Below, one piece after another: positions 34,561-46,277 of a DNA stretch of 64,000 nucleotides; the first letter of the stretch is position 1; each line of letters opens with the position of its first letter. The DNA is from Cephalotus follicularis. Its lineage: Eukaryota; Streptophyta; Magnoliopsida; Oxalidales; Cephalotaceae. The position numbers and the translations under genes are program-made. The stretch spans positions 91,991 through 155,990 of the forward strand of contig BDDD01002385.1 in NCBI GenBank assembly GCA_001972305.1. The letters run 5' to 3'. The notes beneath the pieces are model-generated. The model did not search any database and was not told the origin of the DNA. It saw only the letters and a list, made by a program, of their open reading frames with translations.

Positions 34561-37500
34561 TGTAATGCCCGAAATTTCATAAATAATTATCGTGAAACTG
34601 GCACAGTGTATGGCCGTAATGAGTCGATGGAGGCCGAATCAATAAAAGGCATTGCGCATTGAAGCCCGCAATTATAAGGCCCAAAAAGGCCAATAAAGCC
34701 TATTTTAAATGTGCGACAGTAAGACCCTATGTTCTTATTATTATTGCCATTATTTTAGTGGCCGTTTGGATAATTAATATCGCAGTGCGAGGAATAAACA
34801 GGTCGCGGGCCTTAATATTTTGCTGGTAAATTCTAATAAAGAAAAGGGCGAGAAGCAAATAAGAAGAGAGAGAGAGGGAGAGGGAGCACGGGCGCATAGC
34901 GCACCCATGTGAAAGAAGAAAGACACGGTAGTGCGAGAGAGAAAGGGAGAGGCCCTGAAGATGACGCCAGAGAAGACGCCGAAGCTAGCCACCGAACCAG
35001 GAGAGGATGGCGAGCAGCCCAGGACCTCCACTCAACGGTAACTCCTTCTTCCTCTTCTCTTTTCCTTCTTTTCTTCTCTTCTCTCTCCCCGACTCTGTGC
35101 TCTTCGGTTGTGCGATTTTGCTACCGTTGGCATCACGGATGGAGCGGGTCTTCGTTTAGAAGGCCATCTCTACCTGTTTTGACCATTGTTGAGGTGTTTA
35201 TTAGCCTGAATCGGTCCGAATCAGTTGACTGAGTCAACTCAGCCATTCCGACTCACTGTCGCCTGTGATACAGGGTTTGGCACCGAGTCATGGCGAGTCT
35301 CGACCACCAACGGATTAATCGCAAGATTTGGTGGTGAACGGTGGCTTGACCGAAGCTTGAGCGACCTGTCCAGTGCTCTGGCGAGGCGAGTCAGCGCCGA
35401 TTCTTGGTGGGTCTCCGTTAGAGTCATGTCGAATGGGCCTCGTGGATGCTTGTTCATGAAATGGCCAGAATTGTGGATGATCGACGAGTCGACTCAATGA
35501 GTCGAACTCACTGCTAGCCGTGACAGCCCGTTTCGTGGTGAGTCACAGCGAGTCTCCGACAACATTATATAGATTGGCCAATTCATAGCCTTTTTATGGC
35601 GTGGCCAGAACTCCATGGTGATGGCCGGAATCTGGCCTGAGCTCCGGTGATGGTAGTGTGTTACTGCCTATGTGTAGAGTGTAACAAAAATATGTTGTAT
35701 ATGCAGGGTCAAGAAAACGGCCAAAGATAAAAGGTTTTCGTGCTCAATTGCTAAGACGTAGGTTATACTATTGGTTACATTCATGCATTTTGAATGGATT
35801 GTATGAACTTGACTGTTCATTGATGATTGTGTGCTAAATGGATGGTTATGGTTATGCATGATTTCCTGGTTTATGGTACAAGGTAGGGTTAAACGGAGGG
35901 AAATGGAGATTGAATGGAAATCGGAGAGTTTGAGATTTTTTACCCATTCTCCATTTTCTCTTAATCTAAGGGTTATGGATATGGTTTTTAAAGGGTTTTA
36001 AATCTGGTTTTCTATTTTAATTGATGGGTGAAGCTTATAGCTTCCTTTGATTTGAATTTTAACAGATATAAACCAGTTTTCATGGATTTTCACATTGCTA
36101 ACTGTGGCCCATGGTGTCAACGTGTTCTTCGTGTGCGTTGACGTGTTCTTGAGTGCCCAGAGCGTTGACGCCATATGTGTTTCTTCGCTTTCGCGTGCTC
36201 ACTAGCATGATGCGTTAATGCGGTAAGGGAAAAAGGGACATCAGCGTTGACGCTTTCGGTAAGTGTTGACCCCTTATGTGTTATGAGCAGTTGACGCTTA
36301 GAGCATGCATTGACGCCAAGGCACAAAGCCTTAACCGTCGACGCCTAGCGCAAAGTGTTGACACTTAGACTTTACGTGTCGATGCCTAGACTTTATGCAT
36401 CAACGCCTAAAGTCCATGTTTTGTTTAGCCAAAATTTATGGTTTTCAACCCAAATGACTTCCTTTCCAAAGAGATTCCATGGGAAGCCTCCCTAAGGCCG
36501 CGTTGCCTGTGGAAATCCTAGTTTAACACTTTTAAACTACGGATCAATATTCAAAATGAATCTTTAATAAAGTTTCATAAAGATGGGGTTTTATACAAAT
36601 TGTTTTCAAGAATGGTTAGGGTAGCTCAGTTGGGACATCCAGACATGGACATCCTAATTAGACTTCCTTTCCATCGTTTTATGGATTTTGAAATGATTTT
36701 CAATCTCAGTTGGGATATCTGGACGCGAATATCATAATTAGACTTGTTTTACAACTCTGATAGGGACCAACTAAAAGGGAAATGGTTTATGGTTATGGAA
36801 AAGGGTTATGGAAAGGGTTATGGCTATGTAAAGGGTTTTTAAGTGGTTTTGACAGATGGATCCTATGTGGTCCTTTATGGTGGGTCCCTATATTTTAAAT
36901 TGAATATAGTTATGGATTATGGGTAGGGTACGGCTATGGCTGTTGATTGTTTTGGTTTGAGACCTTGCGGGAAAACCCATTCATAATCTTCATTTCGTCA
37001 TGAAGAATTATGGATCTAGGCCACATGTTAGGGTATCCTCCTTTGCTAGATGACCGCCGGGCATCACTGCATTGTTGAGTGACATGGTTACGGTAGACTT
37101 GCTGAGCTCCTTCGGGATTAAGTCGTGGGTCCGTTAAGGAGCTAGTACCTTTGGGACTAGTATTATCAGGTGGATCGTCCAGGTCTCCTTCGTGGTAGAT
37201 CGTACAGGTCCCTATCAGGGGCAAGTACTTTCCTGACTAGTATTATGGTTATCGGTGGATCGTTTAGGTCTCCTTCGTGGCAGATCGTACAGGTCCCCTC
37301 AAAGGCTAGCACCTTCGGGTGTAACCATTATGGTATGGACATGTGGCCAGTGCCATCCTATGCTCCACCTGGCACGTGGCACGGAGAGTGTATGGTCGGT
37401 GGAGGTATTATCTCGGGCTGAAGAGGTAGAGAAGTACTTGACCCTATGGATTGATTGTTCTCATGGTATGGTTATGGATGGTTTTGTGGAGTGTCTGCAG

Positions 37501-37603
37501 GCCTATGGCCTTTGATGTGATGTTAGGACTAGCGAAGTATGCCACTGCTTAAGGACGGTTGGTATACTGGAGTAGTCCACACTTGGCATTCATGCATATG
37601 ACA
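34561..37603 (+). repeat. 3' LTR of E, first segment
   Basis: Matches 13799-15208 and 31060-32690 of the 5' LTR. It contains the palindrome array (36114-36410) and the 84-bp tandem repeat (37125-37335). It ends with TGACA (37599-37603), the target duplication of H. Confidence 0.85.
36114..36410. repeat. Palindrome array in E 3' LTR
   Basis: Same array as at 31192-31484, with more sites in the GTTGAC form, as expected from deamination of methylated CG. Confidence 0.78.
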
Positions 37604-38964
37604 TGTAATACCCTGATTTTCGTGTGCATATCTTTTTGGACTTTTTATTTGTTTTGTTATATGTTGGCTTATTTTGATTTATGGGCTTTGGTGCTTTAGG
37701 TTATATGATATTATTTTTGGGCTTTTATGTTTTGGGCTTTATAATACCAATTATGTTGCCTTTTGGATAATTGATCAAATGTAATTATAGATAAGTAATA
37801 ATTGTTGTTTGGTATTTTAAATTGATTAAAATTATTTTTAATATAAACAAGGTAAAAAGGGTTTTATTAGGAAACAAATATTGTATTTTGGCAAAACTAT
37901 TTTTATTTCTTATTTTCTCTCCCTCTCCTGCACGTTTTCTTCTTTCTTCCCTCCCAAACCGATTCTTTCCTTTTCTTTCTCCCTAGCAATCCCAAAAATT
38001 TCTGCATTTTTCCTTATCCTATCAGTTTTGGATTCTTCTTCCTTTATCTAGTCGAATATGGCTTTATATTTTCTGTTTATGTACACAATTGCTCTTTATA
38101 TATGCCTCCATTATTTTCTTGAGCCTGGTAGCCGAATCTGCAAAGCATGGAATCTGTTTTGTTCCTCTTTGTTTCACGAAAACATGTTTGTTTTCCTCTA
38201 TTGATATGGTTTAGCAGTGAGTTTTGCACGGTCCGGATGCTGTACGGATACCATGGAGGTATCCATCCTTTATAGAGACACATATAGGAATAAAGTTTTT
38301 GTAACGAAATAAAGATTTTTGTTAAATTTTTGCATTTGTGTAAAAGATTTGTAAAAGACCTGTATCGTTTTAGTAATGTATCGTAGTTGAGTAAATAAAA
38401 GGTGACATTTCTCTACTAGCATAGTATAAAGAATTGTACAGTATCGTATTTCAGTTCTTGTAATTTAAGCGTTTTACAGTTGACTGAAAATAAAAGTTTT
38501 AGCATAGCTTAGTATTTTGTATCGGTTCAAGTATTTTGTCTTCCTTAGTGTAAACTTAAGTAAAGTCATTTTGGCATCCTTCTCTGGTTCTTGCTTCTTA
38601 GCCATGCAATAGGTATTTCATTTTGATAGAAAAATGATATTTTTGTCATACTCCCATAGTTCCTTGCTTTGTAGGCATGAAATTAGTATTTTTCACTTTG
38701 CCCTATCAAGGTTATTTTAGTCTATCGGTTTCTCGTCTTTTAGGCATGGAATTCGCTAGTGTTGTTTCTATCTGCTTAACTAGTTGTTAAAATTTTCAGG
38801 GAGCTTCGTGTTTTTAGATTTTCTATGTTATAGTAAGTATATTCCTAAGTTTTTAGTGAAGGTTTGTAGTTTGTCATTAAATCGTCACAGTTTTCGTATG
38901 AGGTTTAGTAATGTTTTGGTTTGCCTATTGTTTTGAACTTTGGTCTTTTAAATGACCTGTCTTG

Positions 38965-39167
38965 GTCGGCTGACATAGTTTTAGGTCAGCTGACAAGTTC
39001 ACCGTCAGCTGACATAACGTATCCGTCGGCTGATGAGTTTGACCCAACTTAGTTCAGCTGACACTGTCCCCAGGTCAGCTGACACGTTCCGTTTTGTCAG
39101 CTGACAAAGTGTTCCGTCAGCTGATGAGTTTCGGACTGTCAGCTGACAAATTTACCTGTCAGCTGAC
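38965..39167. repeat. Phased palindrome array in LTR H (10 sites, GTCAGCTGAC type)
   Basis: Centres lie near 38969.5, 38989.5, 39008.5, 39029.5, 39057.5, 39078.5, 39100.5, 39120.5, 39142.5 and 39162.5. Steps are 20, 19, 21, 28, 21, 22, 20, 22, 20. The palindrome differs from that in F, but the spacing rule, with a single 28-bp step, is the same. Confidence 0.9.
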
Positions 39168-39538
39168 AAGACGAGCTGTCTTGTCGGTTTTAGATTGTTT
39201 GGATACGGTTAAAAGACAGTTTTAGTAAAATGGTGTAATGGTCTACTAGAATTTGTGAATGTATCCTGAATACACTGAATTGATAACGTAAGTTTGTGTT
39301 CCTTAGTACGGTACCACTAGTATGAATATCTCTGTTAAAAGGTTAAGTAACATATGAATTAAGGTAATAGTTTAAAGACAGTTTGTGGTTAATAATATAA
39401 GTCTTGGACAAAAGATAGTAATGTTCTGTGAAGTACTGAAAGATTGTTAGAGTCTTTGTAATTGGTTTGTATGTACCGTCCCTAATTTTTGTTTTGTGTG
39501 ATCGTCGGATATACTTGTACGTGACCTATGATATTTGC

Positions 39539-39563
39539 NNNNNNNNNNNNNNNNNNNNNNNNN
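39539..39563. other. Assembly gap (25 N)
   Basis: A run of 25 N inside the 5' LTR of H. Its true length is unknown. Confidence 1.
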
Positions 39564-39841
39564 TGCACTTTGGATCTCTGAGATGAGATTATGGAATCGG
39601 ATAAGTCTCTGTTTGTTTTTCGTTTTGAATATGTTTTTGGATTTTGAACTTGGATTATGTTTTGAAATTGAATAACGCTATGAAAATTGGATATTCGTTT
39701 TGAATTGATTGTATGACTACTTACCTTCGCTTTTGAAAATAATGTTAAATTATTTTATGCATAAGGTATATGATATTTAAAGATTCACGTATTTTCTATC
39801 CTTTAAAGAATCGTTTTATGTTTTATGATTCTCTATCCGTA

Positions 39842-39880
39842 CTGAGGTTTGCTCAGCCGCATTTTTGTTTTCCATTCGGC
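39842..39880 (+). other. Double inverted repeat in LTR H
   Basis: CTGAG-GTTTG-CTCAG is intact; the second stem is weakened. It lies 384 bp before the LTR end. Confidence 0.5.
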
Positions 39881-40268
39881 AAGTATTCTGGGACAACATT
39901 TGGGATTCGTGTGATGAGAGTGATGTCACAAATGTCTGAGGATCGCTTAGGAGATGATCCATTTATATTTTATTGCCGTTTGGTTATATTAGGATCTGCC
40001 TTTGAACGATGTTAGGACTTTTTATTCACAACTTTGGATTATGATGTTCTTAGTTTATGTTTAAGTTATTCAGACTACGATTTCAATTTCAGTTATGAAT
40101 ATGTTTTAGATCGTTAATGTTTTGTTCAGACTATCATGCATTTTGAATAAAAGATAAGTTAATAATCTGATAAAAGGAATAAAATTGAGTTATATTTCAT
40201 GATAGGTTATGTTTAGTTTCAGACTATGAACCGGTAAGGACTCCCGCCGTTCGGGGATGTTACCGAAA

Positions 40269-40279
40269 TGGTATCAGAG
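40269..40279 (+). other. Primer-binding site of H (initiator tRNA-Met)
   Basis: TGGTATCAGAG lies four bases after the LTR end. Confidence 0.9.
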
Positions 40280-40439
40280 AATAGGTTTTCTTTCCTTAGA
40301 AGACCTGTCTAGGTTTAACCTGTGAGATTGGGTAGACATTGGGTTAGGATCTTTTGTTGTGATCTTTCTGACGTGTTTGTTGTTTCGACCTTGGTTTTTT
40401 TGTTGTTGTGTTATGATTTGGATTTATGTTTCGTAGATG

Positions 40440-41604
40440 GTACGAGCAAGGAAAACCCCACAAGGAAACGAACCAACTTAGGCTCATGAAGAAGTACGAA
40501 ACGAGCCTACGGTTGAAGAGTTAGTGCGACAGGTAGTTGCTCATGAAATAGATCGACTGATTCAAGCTATGCAAAATCAAGGGCAAGGACGCCAAGAGCA
40601 AGTCGCGGCAGAAAATGCACCAGCTGATGTTCAGGTTGGTAGAGAAACTGGGGACCGGCCCGACACTCCTGCATATGTCTGGCTCGAGCGGTTCAAAAAT
40701 CAGAGGTCGCAGTCATTTAGTTCGGCCCTCACACCTGTAGAGGCTAAACACTGGATTGCGCACATGGAGAAAATTTTCAATGTGTTAGGATGTGATGACG
40801 AACAGAAGGTAAGGTTGGCAGCTTACAAATTTGAAGGAGATGCTCAGAAGTGGTGGCAAACTTTGAAGTTAGCTAAGGGAGGAGATTACATTGATGCCCT
40901 GACATGGTTTGAATTCTGTGAAGTTTTCTATCAGCAGTATTTCCCCACTGCTGACAAGGAAGCTTACGCAAGGGAGTTTGTTAACACTAGGCAGAAGGAT
41001 GATGAATCAGTCACCGAGTTTTTGGCCCGGTTCACTAGGTTAGCGGGTTTTGCTGGATCCGCTCGAATGGAAATTGCAGTACCAGCTAAAGGGAAAACTG
41101 ATAAACTCAAGGTTTGCTGACGTGGCAGAAGTAGCAAATGCTGCGAAGAATATTGAATTAGAGAGGTTGGACTTTCAGGAAGCTCGACAAGAAAAGGAAA
41201 AGAAGCGAAATAGGAGTGATTCTCATGGGAAGAATTCTGAACAACAAGGTGAAGGCAAAACACATAAAAAGGATCACAATCAGAATAAGGATGGGGGTAA
41301 CCCCAATGTTAAGATTTCTTTGTGTGATACGTGTGGGAAGCGACATCCGATTGGGACATGTTACAAGGCCACTGGGGCGTGTTTTGCTTGTGGACAAATG
41401 GGTCATCTTTTTAAGAATTGTCCAATTCCTCGTACACGGAATAAAGGAGGAAATGGAAATGATGTGGAGCAACGTAATGTGGGAGGTAGAGTTTTCGCCT
41501 TAACAACGCATCAGACTGCGAACGCACCAGGTATTGTTTCGGTTTTGTTTTATTTTGGTAACTGTAAGAAGTTTTATTTGTTTATAAGTCAACTTATTAT
41601 GTGA
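40440..41604 (+). pseudogene. Gypsy gag remains with protease start (element H)
   Basis: The gag core (LGCDDEQKVRLAAYKFEGDA, QKWWQTLKLAKGG, EVFYQQYFPTADKEAYAREF) is close to that of F. It is followed by CDTCGKRHPIGTC and the knuckle CFACGQMGHLFKNC, then GGRVFALTTHQTANAPG, the start of protease. It is preceded by the expected MVRARKTPQ-like gag start near 40438. The reading is broken in at least one or two places, and nothing of RT follows. Confidence 0.82.
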
Positions 41605-41694
41605 TAACTGCGTTATTTTGTTATGCATATTGAGTTGTCCTTATGCTATTGATTCGGATTGGTTTATGATTAGATTTCGGGACGAAATCTTTTT

Positions 41695-41707
41695 AAGGGG
41701 GGAATGA
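41695..41707 (+). other. Polypurine tract of H
   Basis: AAGGGGGGAATGA lies before TGTAATACCCCG. Confidence 0.85.
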
Positions 41708-42044
41708 TGTAATACCCCGATTTTTGTGTGCATATCTTTTTGGACTTCTTATTTGTTTTGTTATATGTTGGCTTATTTTGATTTATGGGCTCTTGTGCTT
41801 TAGGCTATATGATATTATTTTTGGGCTTTTATGTTTTGGGCTTTATAATACCAATTATGTTGCCTTTTGAGTTATGAATATGTTTTAGATCGTTAACGTT
41901 TTGTTCAGACTATCACGCATTTTGAATAAAAGATAAGTTAATAATCTGATAAAAGGAATAAAATCGAGTTATATTTCATGATAGGTTATGTTTAGTTTCG
42001 AACAATGAACCGGTAAGGACTCCCGCCGTTCGGGGGTGTTACAT
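41708..42044 (+). repeat. 3' LTR of H (short form, 337 bp)
   Basis: Its start and end match the 5' LTR of H, but it is far shorter. It ends GGGGTGTTACA, followed by the duplication TGACA. Confidence 0.85.
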
Positions 42045-42049
42045 GACAT

Positions 42050-42766
42050 GCCATGCATACATGGTTATACTATTGCACACATAACATATTATTTTGTTGT
42101 TGCATTGCATGGCATTCTATAATGTTGTTGCACACATACATTGTTATACTGTTGCATGCATAGCATATAGTATACCTACCCGACTTTATGTCACTGACCC
42201 ATTTCATTGTAATGGAATGGGTCAGGCCGAGGTGATGGATTGCAATGTGACAGGCTGAGACGGATGGGTTCTCTATAGCGGGCTTCGTTCACCATGTTGT
42301 ATATGGTTGTGTTATGGTTCTGTATATGAACTGTATAAAAGGACCTTATGTTTATATCTTATCTGTTATGTAGAAAAGACAAATCCAAAGATGAGTTAGA
42401 GTTATGCTTTATTCAGCTATTGACCTGCCGGCTTATGGCAGTGCTTTATTTATGTGAGTGTTGATGTAAAGGATATGGATGTGTTATTCTACTGTGATTA
42501 TTTATGGATTCCTCCTACGGGAGTATGGTTGTTGAGGGCTGGACCCATATTATATGAAATGTGTTTTCCTTATATCATGCCCAATTTTTGAGAAATTATA
42601 AGAGTTAGTTTTTATATGGATTGTTATTCCGCTGATGTTGTATGGTTGATGTAAGTTTTAAATTTATGACACTTTTTGGAGTATGTTTTTAAGATATAAA
42701 TGGATTGAAGGGAAGGTATATCACGTGTCGAGTCATGGGCGTTTCCTCACCGTTCGGGGCACGACT
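42050..42766 (+). repeat. 3' LTR of E, last segment
   Basis: Continues LTR E after H, with the strong inverted repeat at 42194-42225. It ends near GGGGCACGACT at 42766, before the GAGAA duplication (42767-42771). Confidence 0.82.
42194..42225 (+). other. Long inverted repeat in E 3' LTR
   Basis: CTGACCCATTTCATT, two bases, AATGGAATGGGTCAG: arms of 15 bases with one imperfect pair, able to form a strong hairpin. Confidence 0.7.
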
Positions 42767-42771
42767 GAGAA

Positions 42772-43200
42772 CAACGTAGACATTGATGGTAAAGAAACGC
42801 GGCGACGCCTTGAACCCAGATAAGAGTTCTAATACCTGTTGATTAAAAGAAGAACAAAGGTGATGCGTGGCTTCAACTTGGACATGTGTTTTGATGATTT
42901 TAAATGGAAAAGGAATGTGGCAAACAATGGCGAATTAAACAGCATGTAGTGCTAGCTGCTAGTTACTGAAGACATCGGTGTCTTACACCTGCAAAACTGA
43001 GAGAAAATCGGTGAGTTCAGTGGAATTAGAGAGAGAAGAGAAAAGGTTTTGAATTTAAGTTAGGGGAATAAACATACTTTTGCAAACGAAATCGTTTATA
43101 TCAAACTGTTGTGAGTTGAGTTGAGAGTTAGAATCTTCTGGAAAGAGAGAAATTAATCTGGAGTAAATTGAGATGTGCATGTTGAAGGAAAATGGAGTTC
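42772..43200 (+). repeat. 3' LTR of D, second segment
   Basis: Continues D's LTR after E. It begins with decayed GTCGACGCC-like sites (42776-42815) that resemble the last part of the first segment. It ends with AGTTC (43196-43200), the target duplication of J. Confidence 0.7.
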
Positions 43201-43560
43201 TCTCACACCCCGTTCCCAACATACATTTACGACTCGGAGGTCACGGCAATTAATATATATAAATATCGAGCTTATACGATTCCATGAAAAATTTAAACTT
43301 TTCAAAGCATTTCATTTCATTTCGTTGCCGAAGCATATCATATTATAAGTTGAATTGAAACGTAACATGCATCCCATACTACATGTTACCAAATTGATAA
43401 TCAACAATACAATATCCATCGTTTATTGCCCATAAAACGGAGCATGAACTATATTCAGTCAATACATGATTCCATTAATACAATATCCAAATCAACATTT
43501 CTCAAAAGAAATACAGTTTAAACCCCTCTTCGTTTCCCCAAGCATAAGCGGTATCGAATC

Positions 43561-45374
43561 TGTTGGAGCCTTATGGCGATTTAGGCAATAAAATATCTAT
43601 ATGTATAAAACCCTAAAACATATATTGTGTTATCATCTTATGAATATCAAGCCATATGGTTCGTTTCCAGGATATTTTGAGCATACATATATAGTTAGAT
43701 ATAAATTAACAGGGTGGAGCATGCAGAATTACTCACATGAATGGAGCGGCTCCTTCCTCCCTCCTATGTGTCTTCTTGCTTCCAAAAGCACAGCTACTTG
43801 TTGAATGTTTGAAACGGTTCTAGCTTCCAAGTACAGAAATCCTCCAAGGTATCCACACCAAACTTCAATCTCCAACACTATTACTTCGCAAGCAATCAAC
43901 ACTTGATTTTATGAGATAGAGAAAGAGAGAGGCGGCTAGGGTTTTGAAAAATATAGCAAAATTTCTCTTTGTGAATAGGGATATGTGTTTATATATTAGC
44001 TGGTAGACTAATCCTATTTAATCACAATATCCTATTAAGCCAGCCCTTTATTTTAAAAGAAATTCTTTTCTTTTAAATTTCTTTCTTTCTTTATTATAAT
44101 TAATCTAATTAATTATATTTATATATTTAATCTCATTAAATATATTTATATTTTTAATCTCATTAAATATATTTATATTTTTAATCTCATTAAATATAAT
44201 TAAGAAATAACATCCCAATTATTTTTTTCTCATCACATGTTGGAAATATCAGCCCGTATTGTGTGTGACCCTATGGGTTCACTATTACGCTAACCGTAGG
44301 ATTAATATTGTGATGCTCACAATTATCCAATTAAATATTTATTATCACACAAAAAATATTCTCTTGGACATTTCGAATTAAAACTCTTTTAATTCTTTTC
44401 TTACAAAATTAGTTTATCAATTTAATCACGGGCATCCCACTGGTCGACATCGACATCTAGCAACGCATAACGACCCCCAGGTAATATGAATAATGTACGA
44501 ACAACTATTTACAGGTACATGCACGTATAGTCCTTCCATTGACAATGCTCTAATTAAATCTACGGTATGGATTATGTCAGACCCCAAAATTTAATCTTTA
44601 GCCTCGTGACTATCTTTCATTAGCCTAAATAATATTAGAGGTGCCCCTCTGATATTCAACCAATTATATCACACTCTTGATATCGTGGCTAGCCTGGCTA
44701 GGAGTTTAATCGCTAACGAAAATCATCCGGAGCATAATATTCTTTTACTAGAAGCAATGGATTCATTTTTTCCAGTTCACATGCCTCCATACATAAGCGT
44801 ACTATGTCCAACTAATGCCTGTATGCACTTCATAGAATATGTATTGAAGTATCATCAAAACAAAGCACCCTATGCACAAGACATCCAGTGACGGCTCATG
44901 TCCAAGGACCACATGCACTGCTGTAAAACTAGAATTCAGTCTGACATGTAAGTAAAACTCCATACATATATTCTATCAACAGTCACCTTTAGTGAACTCA
45001 TTAAATGAGCACCCATGTAATTGTCATAGCATCATCCATGCGAGTGAGTGTGAGATCAGTCTCGCTCTGCTTACCGATCTGACAGTATATGCTGGTCTAT
45101 CTGGATTGATCATACCCTGAGTGTCAATCCTATGACCAGGAAGATTCGAAATAAAGTACATCGAGATTCCAAATCACACATCATGATCTCATCATTAACT
45201 TGGTTCTCTAACTTTATTCCAGGACATTCATTTACAATTAATTAAGCATGTATTAATGAAACGAACTCATAGCCATTGATAAAACATAAACATCTTTATT
45301 GAATTTATAAATCGTTTATACCTGATAAAGTAAATACAAGCTCAACACTGGCTCACAACACTTCATCTCTAACA
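43561..45374 (-). mobile_element. Element Q: solo LTR, copia-like (1,814 bp), inside J
   Basis: It is bounded by GAATC on both sides (43556-43560 and 45375-45379), with ends TGTTGGAGCC and CTCTAACA. Read on the minus strand it begins TGTTAGAGATGAAGTG, like LTR B, which favours the minus orientation. There is no interior. It contains AT-rich sequence with repeated ATTAAATATA phrases (44100-44200). One GTCGAC occurs near 44453, but no phased array. Confidence 0.82.
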
Positions 45375-45406
45375 GAATCCACTGCATCAATCTGAAATTG
45401 ATAGGG

Positions 45407-45427
45407 TTAGCTTAATCCACTGGCTAA
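45407..45427 (-). other. Inverted repeat in LTR J
   Basis: TTAGC ... GCTAA, the J counterpart of the stem in A, G and K. Confidence 0.4.
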
Positions 45428-45674
45428 GTAGAGAAAATAGAAGTGTTGTTTGGGATCAACGATAACAATGTCATGAAATGAATGCATCGTGATGCAATAC
45501 ATAACATATTCATAATACATATGTATATCCATATTTATATATATACCAATATACGAGCAACCATGCAAAGTGGCTACAACCATGCAATCCATCAATCATG
45601 TCACAAAGGACCAATCAATCCAATCCGAGTTTGATATCTACCACCTGAAGGTTGGTAGTATCTCATATTGATAC

Positions 45675-45790
45675 TAACCGACACGTAGCCGGGGGAAAGC
45701 TCGATCAAACAAATGAGGTTAACTGGCACATAAGCGGGGGAAAGCTCAATCAAACAAATGAGGGTAACCGGCACATAGGTGGGAGAAAGG
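45675..45790. repeat. 45-bp tandem repeat in LTR J (about 2.6 copies)
   Basis: Units at 45675-45719 and 45720-45764 and a partial one from 45765. Each contains TAACCGGCACATAG-like sequence and GGGGGAAAGCTC. Confidence 0.85.
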
Positions 45791-46277
45791 TCATAGTTTG
45801 GTGTCCTTACCATATCCTGGCCCCCAAGGTAGAACCTGCCATTAGCGTAAGTGAAAACCTCCGTCACCGCACTAATAGCGTAACAATCACAATCAATCAA
45901 TCAATTCATTCAATTATGTTCCAAGTAGTTTACAAATTCATAAATGCTTGAAACCATATACACATTTGGATATATATAAAATAACCCTTTCCAAAATCAT
46001 CATCAAGTAGTTTATATGTAATAAAATACTTGCCAAACATATATATTCAAAGTATGTGTCCACCTTTTCAAACCTCATTTCAATCTATCAAAATATAATA
46101 TTTCGTGCAAAACATCAGTTGTAATAACCATAATTACAATCATTTAAAATTTTAAAACACTTTAGAAAACATATACATTTCAATCCACAATCCAGTTCAT
46201 AGCGATATGCAATGCAAACATATGCTCAATGCAACCATGTTCTTGGCGTCGCACATATGTCTACCACTTTTCTCTAA

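Larger units (their letters stand above)
37604..40264 (+). repeat. 5' LTR of H (2.66 kb)
   Basis: Starts TGTAATACCCTG. It contains a pyrimidine-rich tract near 37910-37990, a palindrome array of a different type (38965-39167), an assembly gap (39539-39563) and the double hairpin (39842-39880). No gene is seen. Confidence 0.88.
37604..42044 (+). mobile_element. Element H: gag-only Ty3/gypsy derivative inserted in E
   Basis: A 5' LTR (37604-40264), primer site, gag, purine tract and a short 3' LTR (41708-42044), flanked by TGACA (37599-37603 and 42045-42049). LTR ends and gag are related to F. After the protease start no RT or integrase is present, so H is a gag-bearing derivative. The shared LTR starts differ by about 4%. 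H is young relative to E, which it interrupts. Confidence 0.88.
13799..42766 (+). mobile_element. Element E: LARD-like LTR element with 3.8-kb LTRs, holding G and H
   Basis: E has a complete outline: 5' LTR (13799-15208 and 31060-33418), primer site, an interior of only 1.1 kb, purine tract, and 3' LTR (34561-37603 and 42050-42766). Without the inserted elements the LTRs are 3,769 and 3,760 bp, which supports the boundaries. The target duplication GAGAA stands at 13794-13798 and 42767-42771. The interior has only degenerate integrase traces, so E looks like a non-autonomous large-LTR derivative. LTR divergence is about 10% over the first 175 bp by eye, making E older than G, F and H. Confidence 0.85.

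Noticed and set aside
44050-44220. AT-rich repeats in Q as a possible matrix-attachment region
   Set aside because: Only base composition supports it; short ATTAAATATA repeats are a simpler description.
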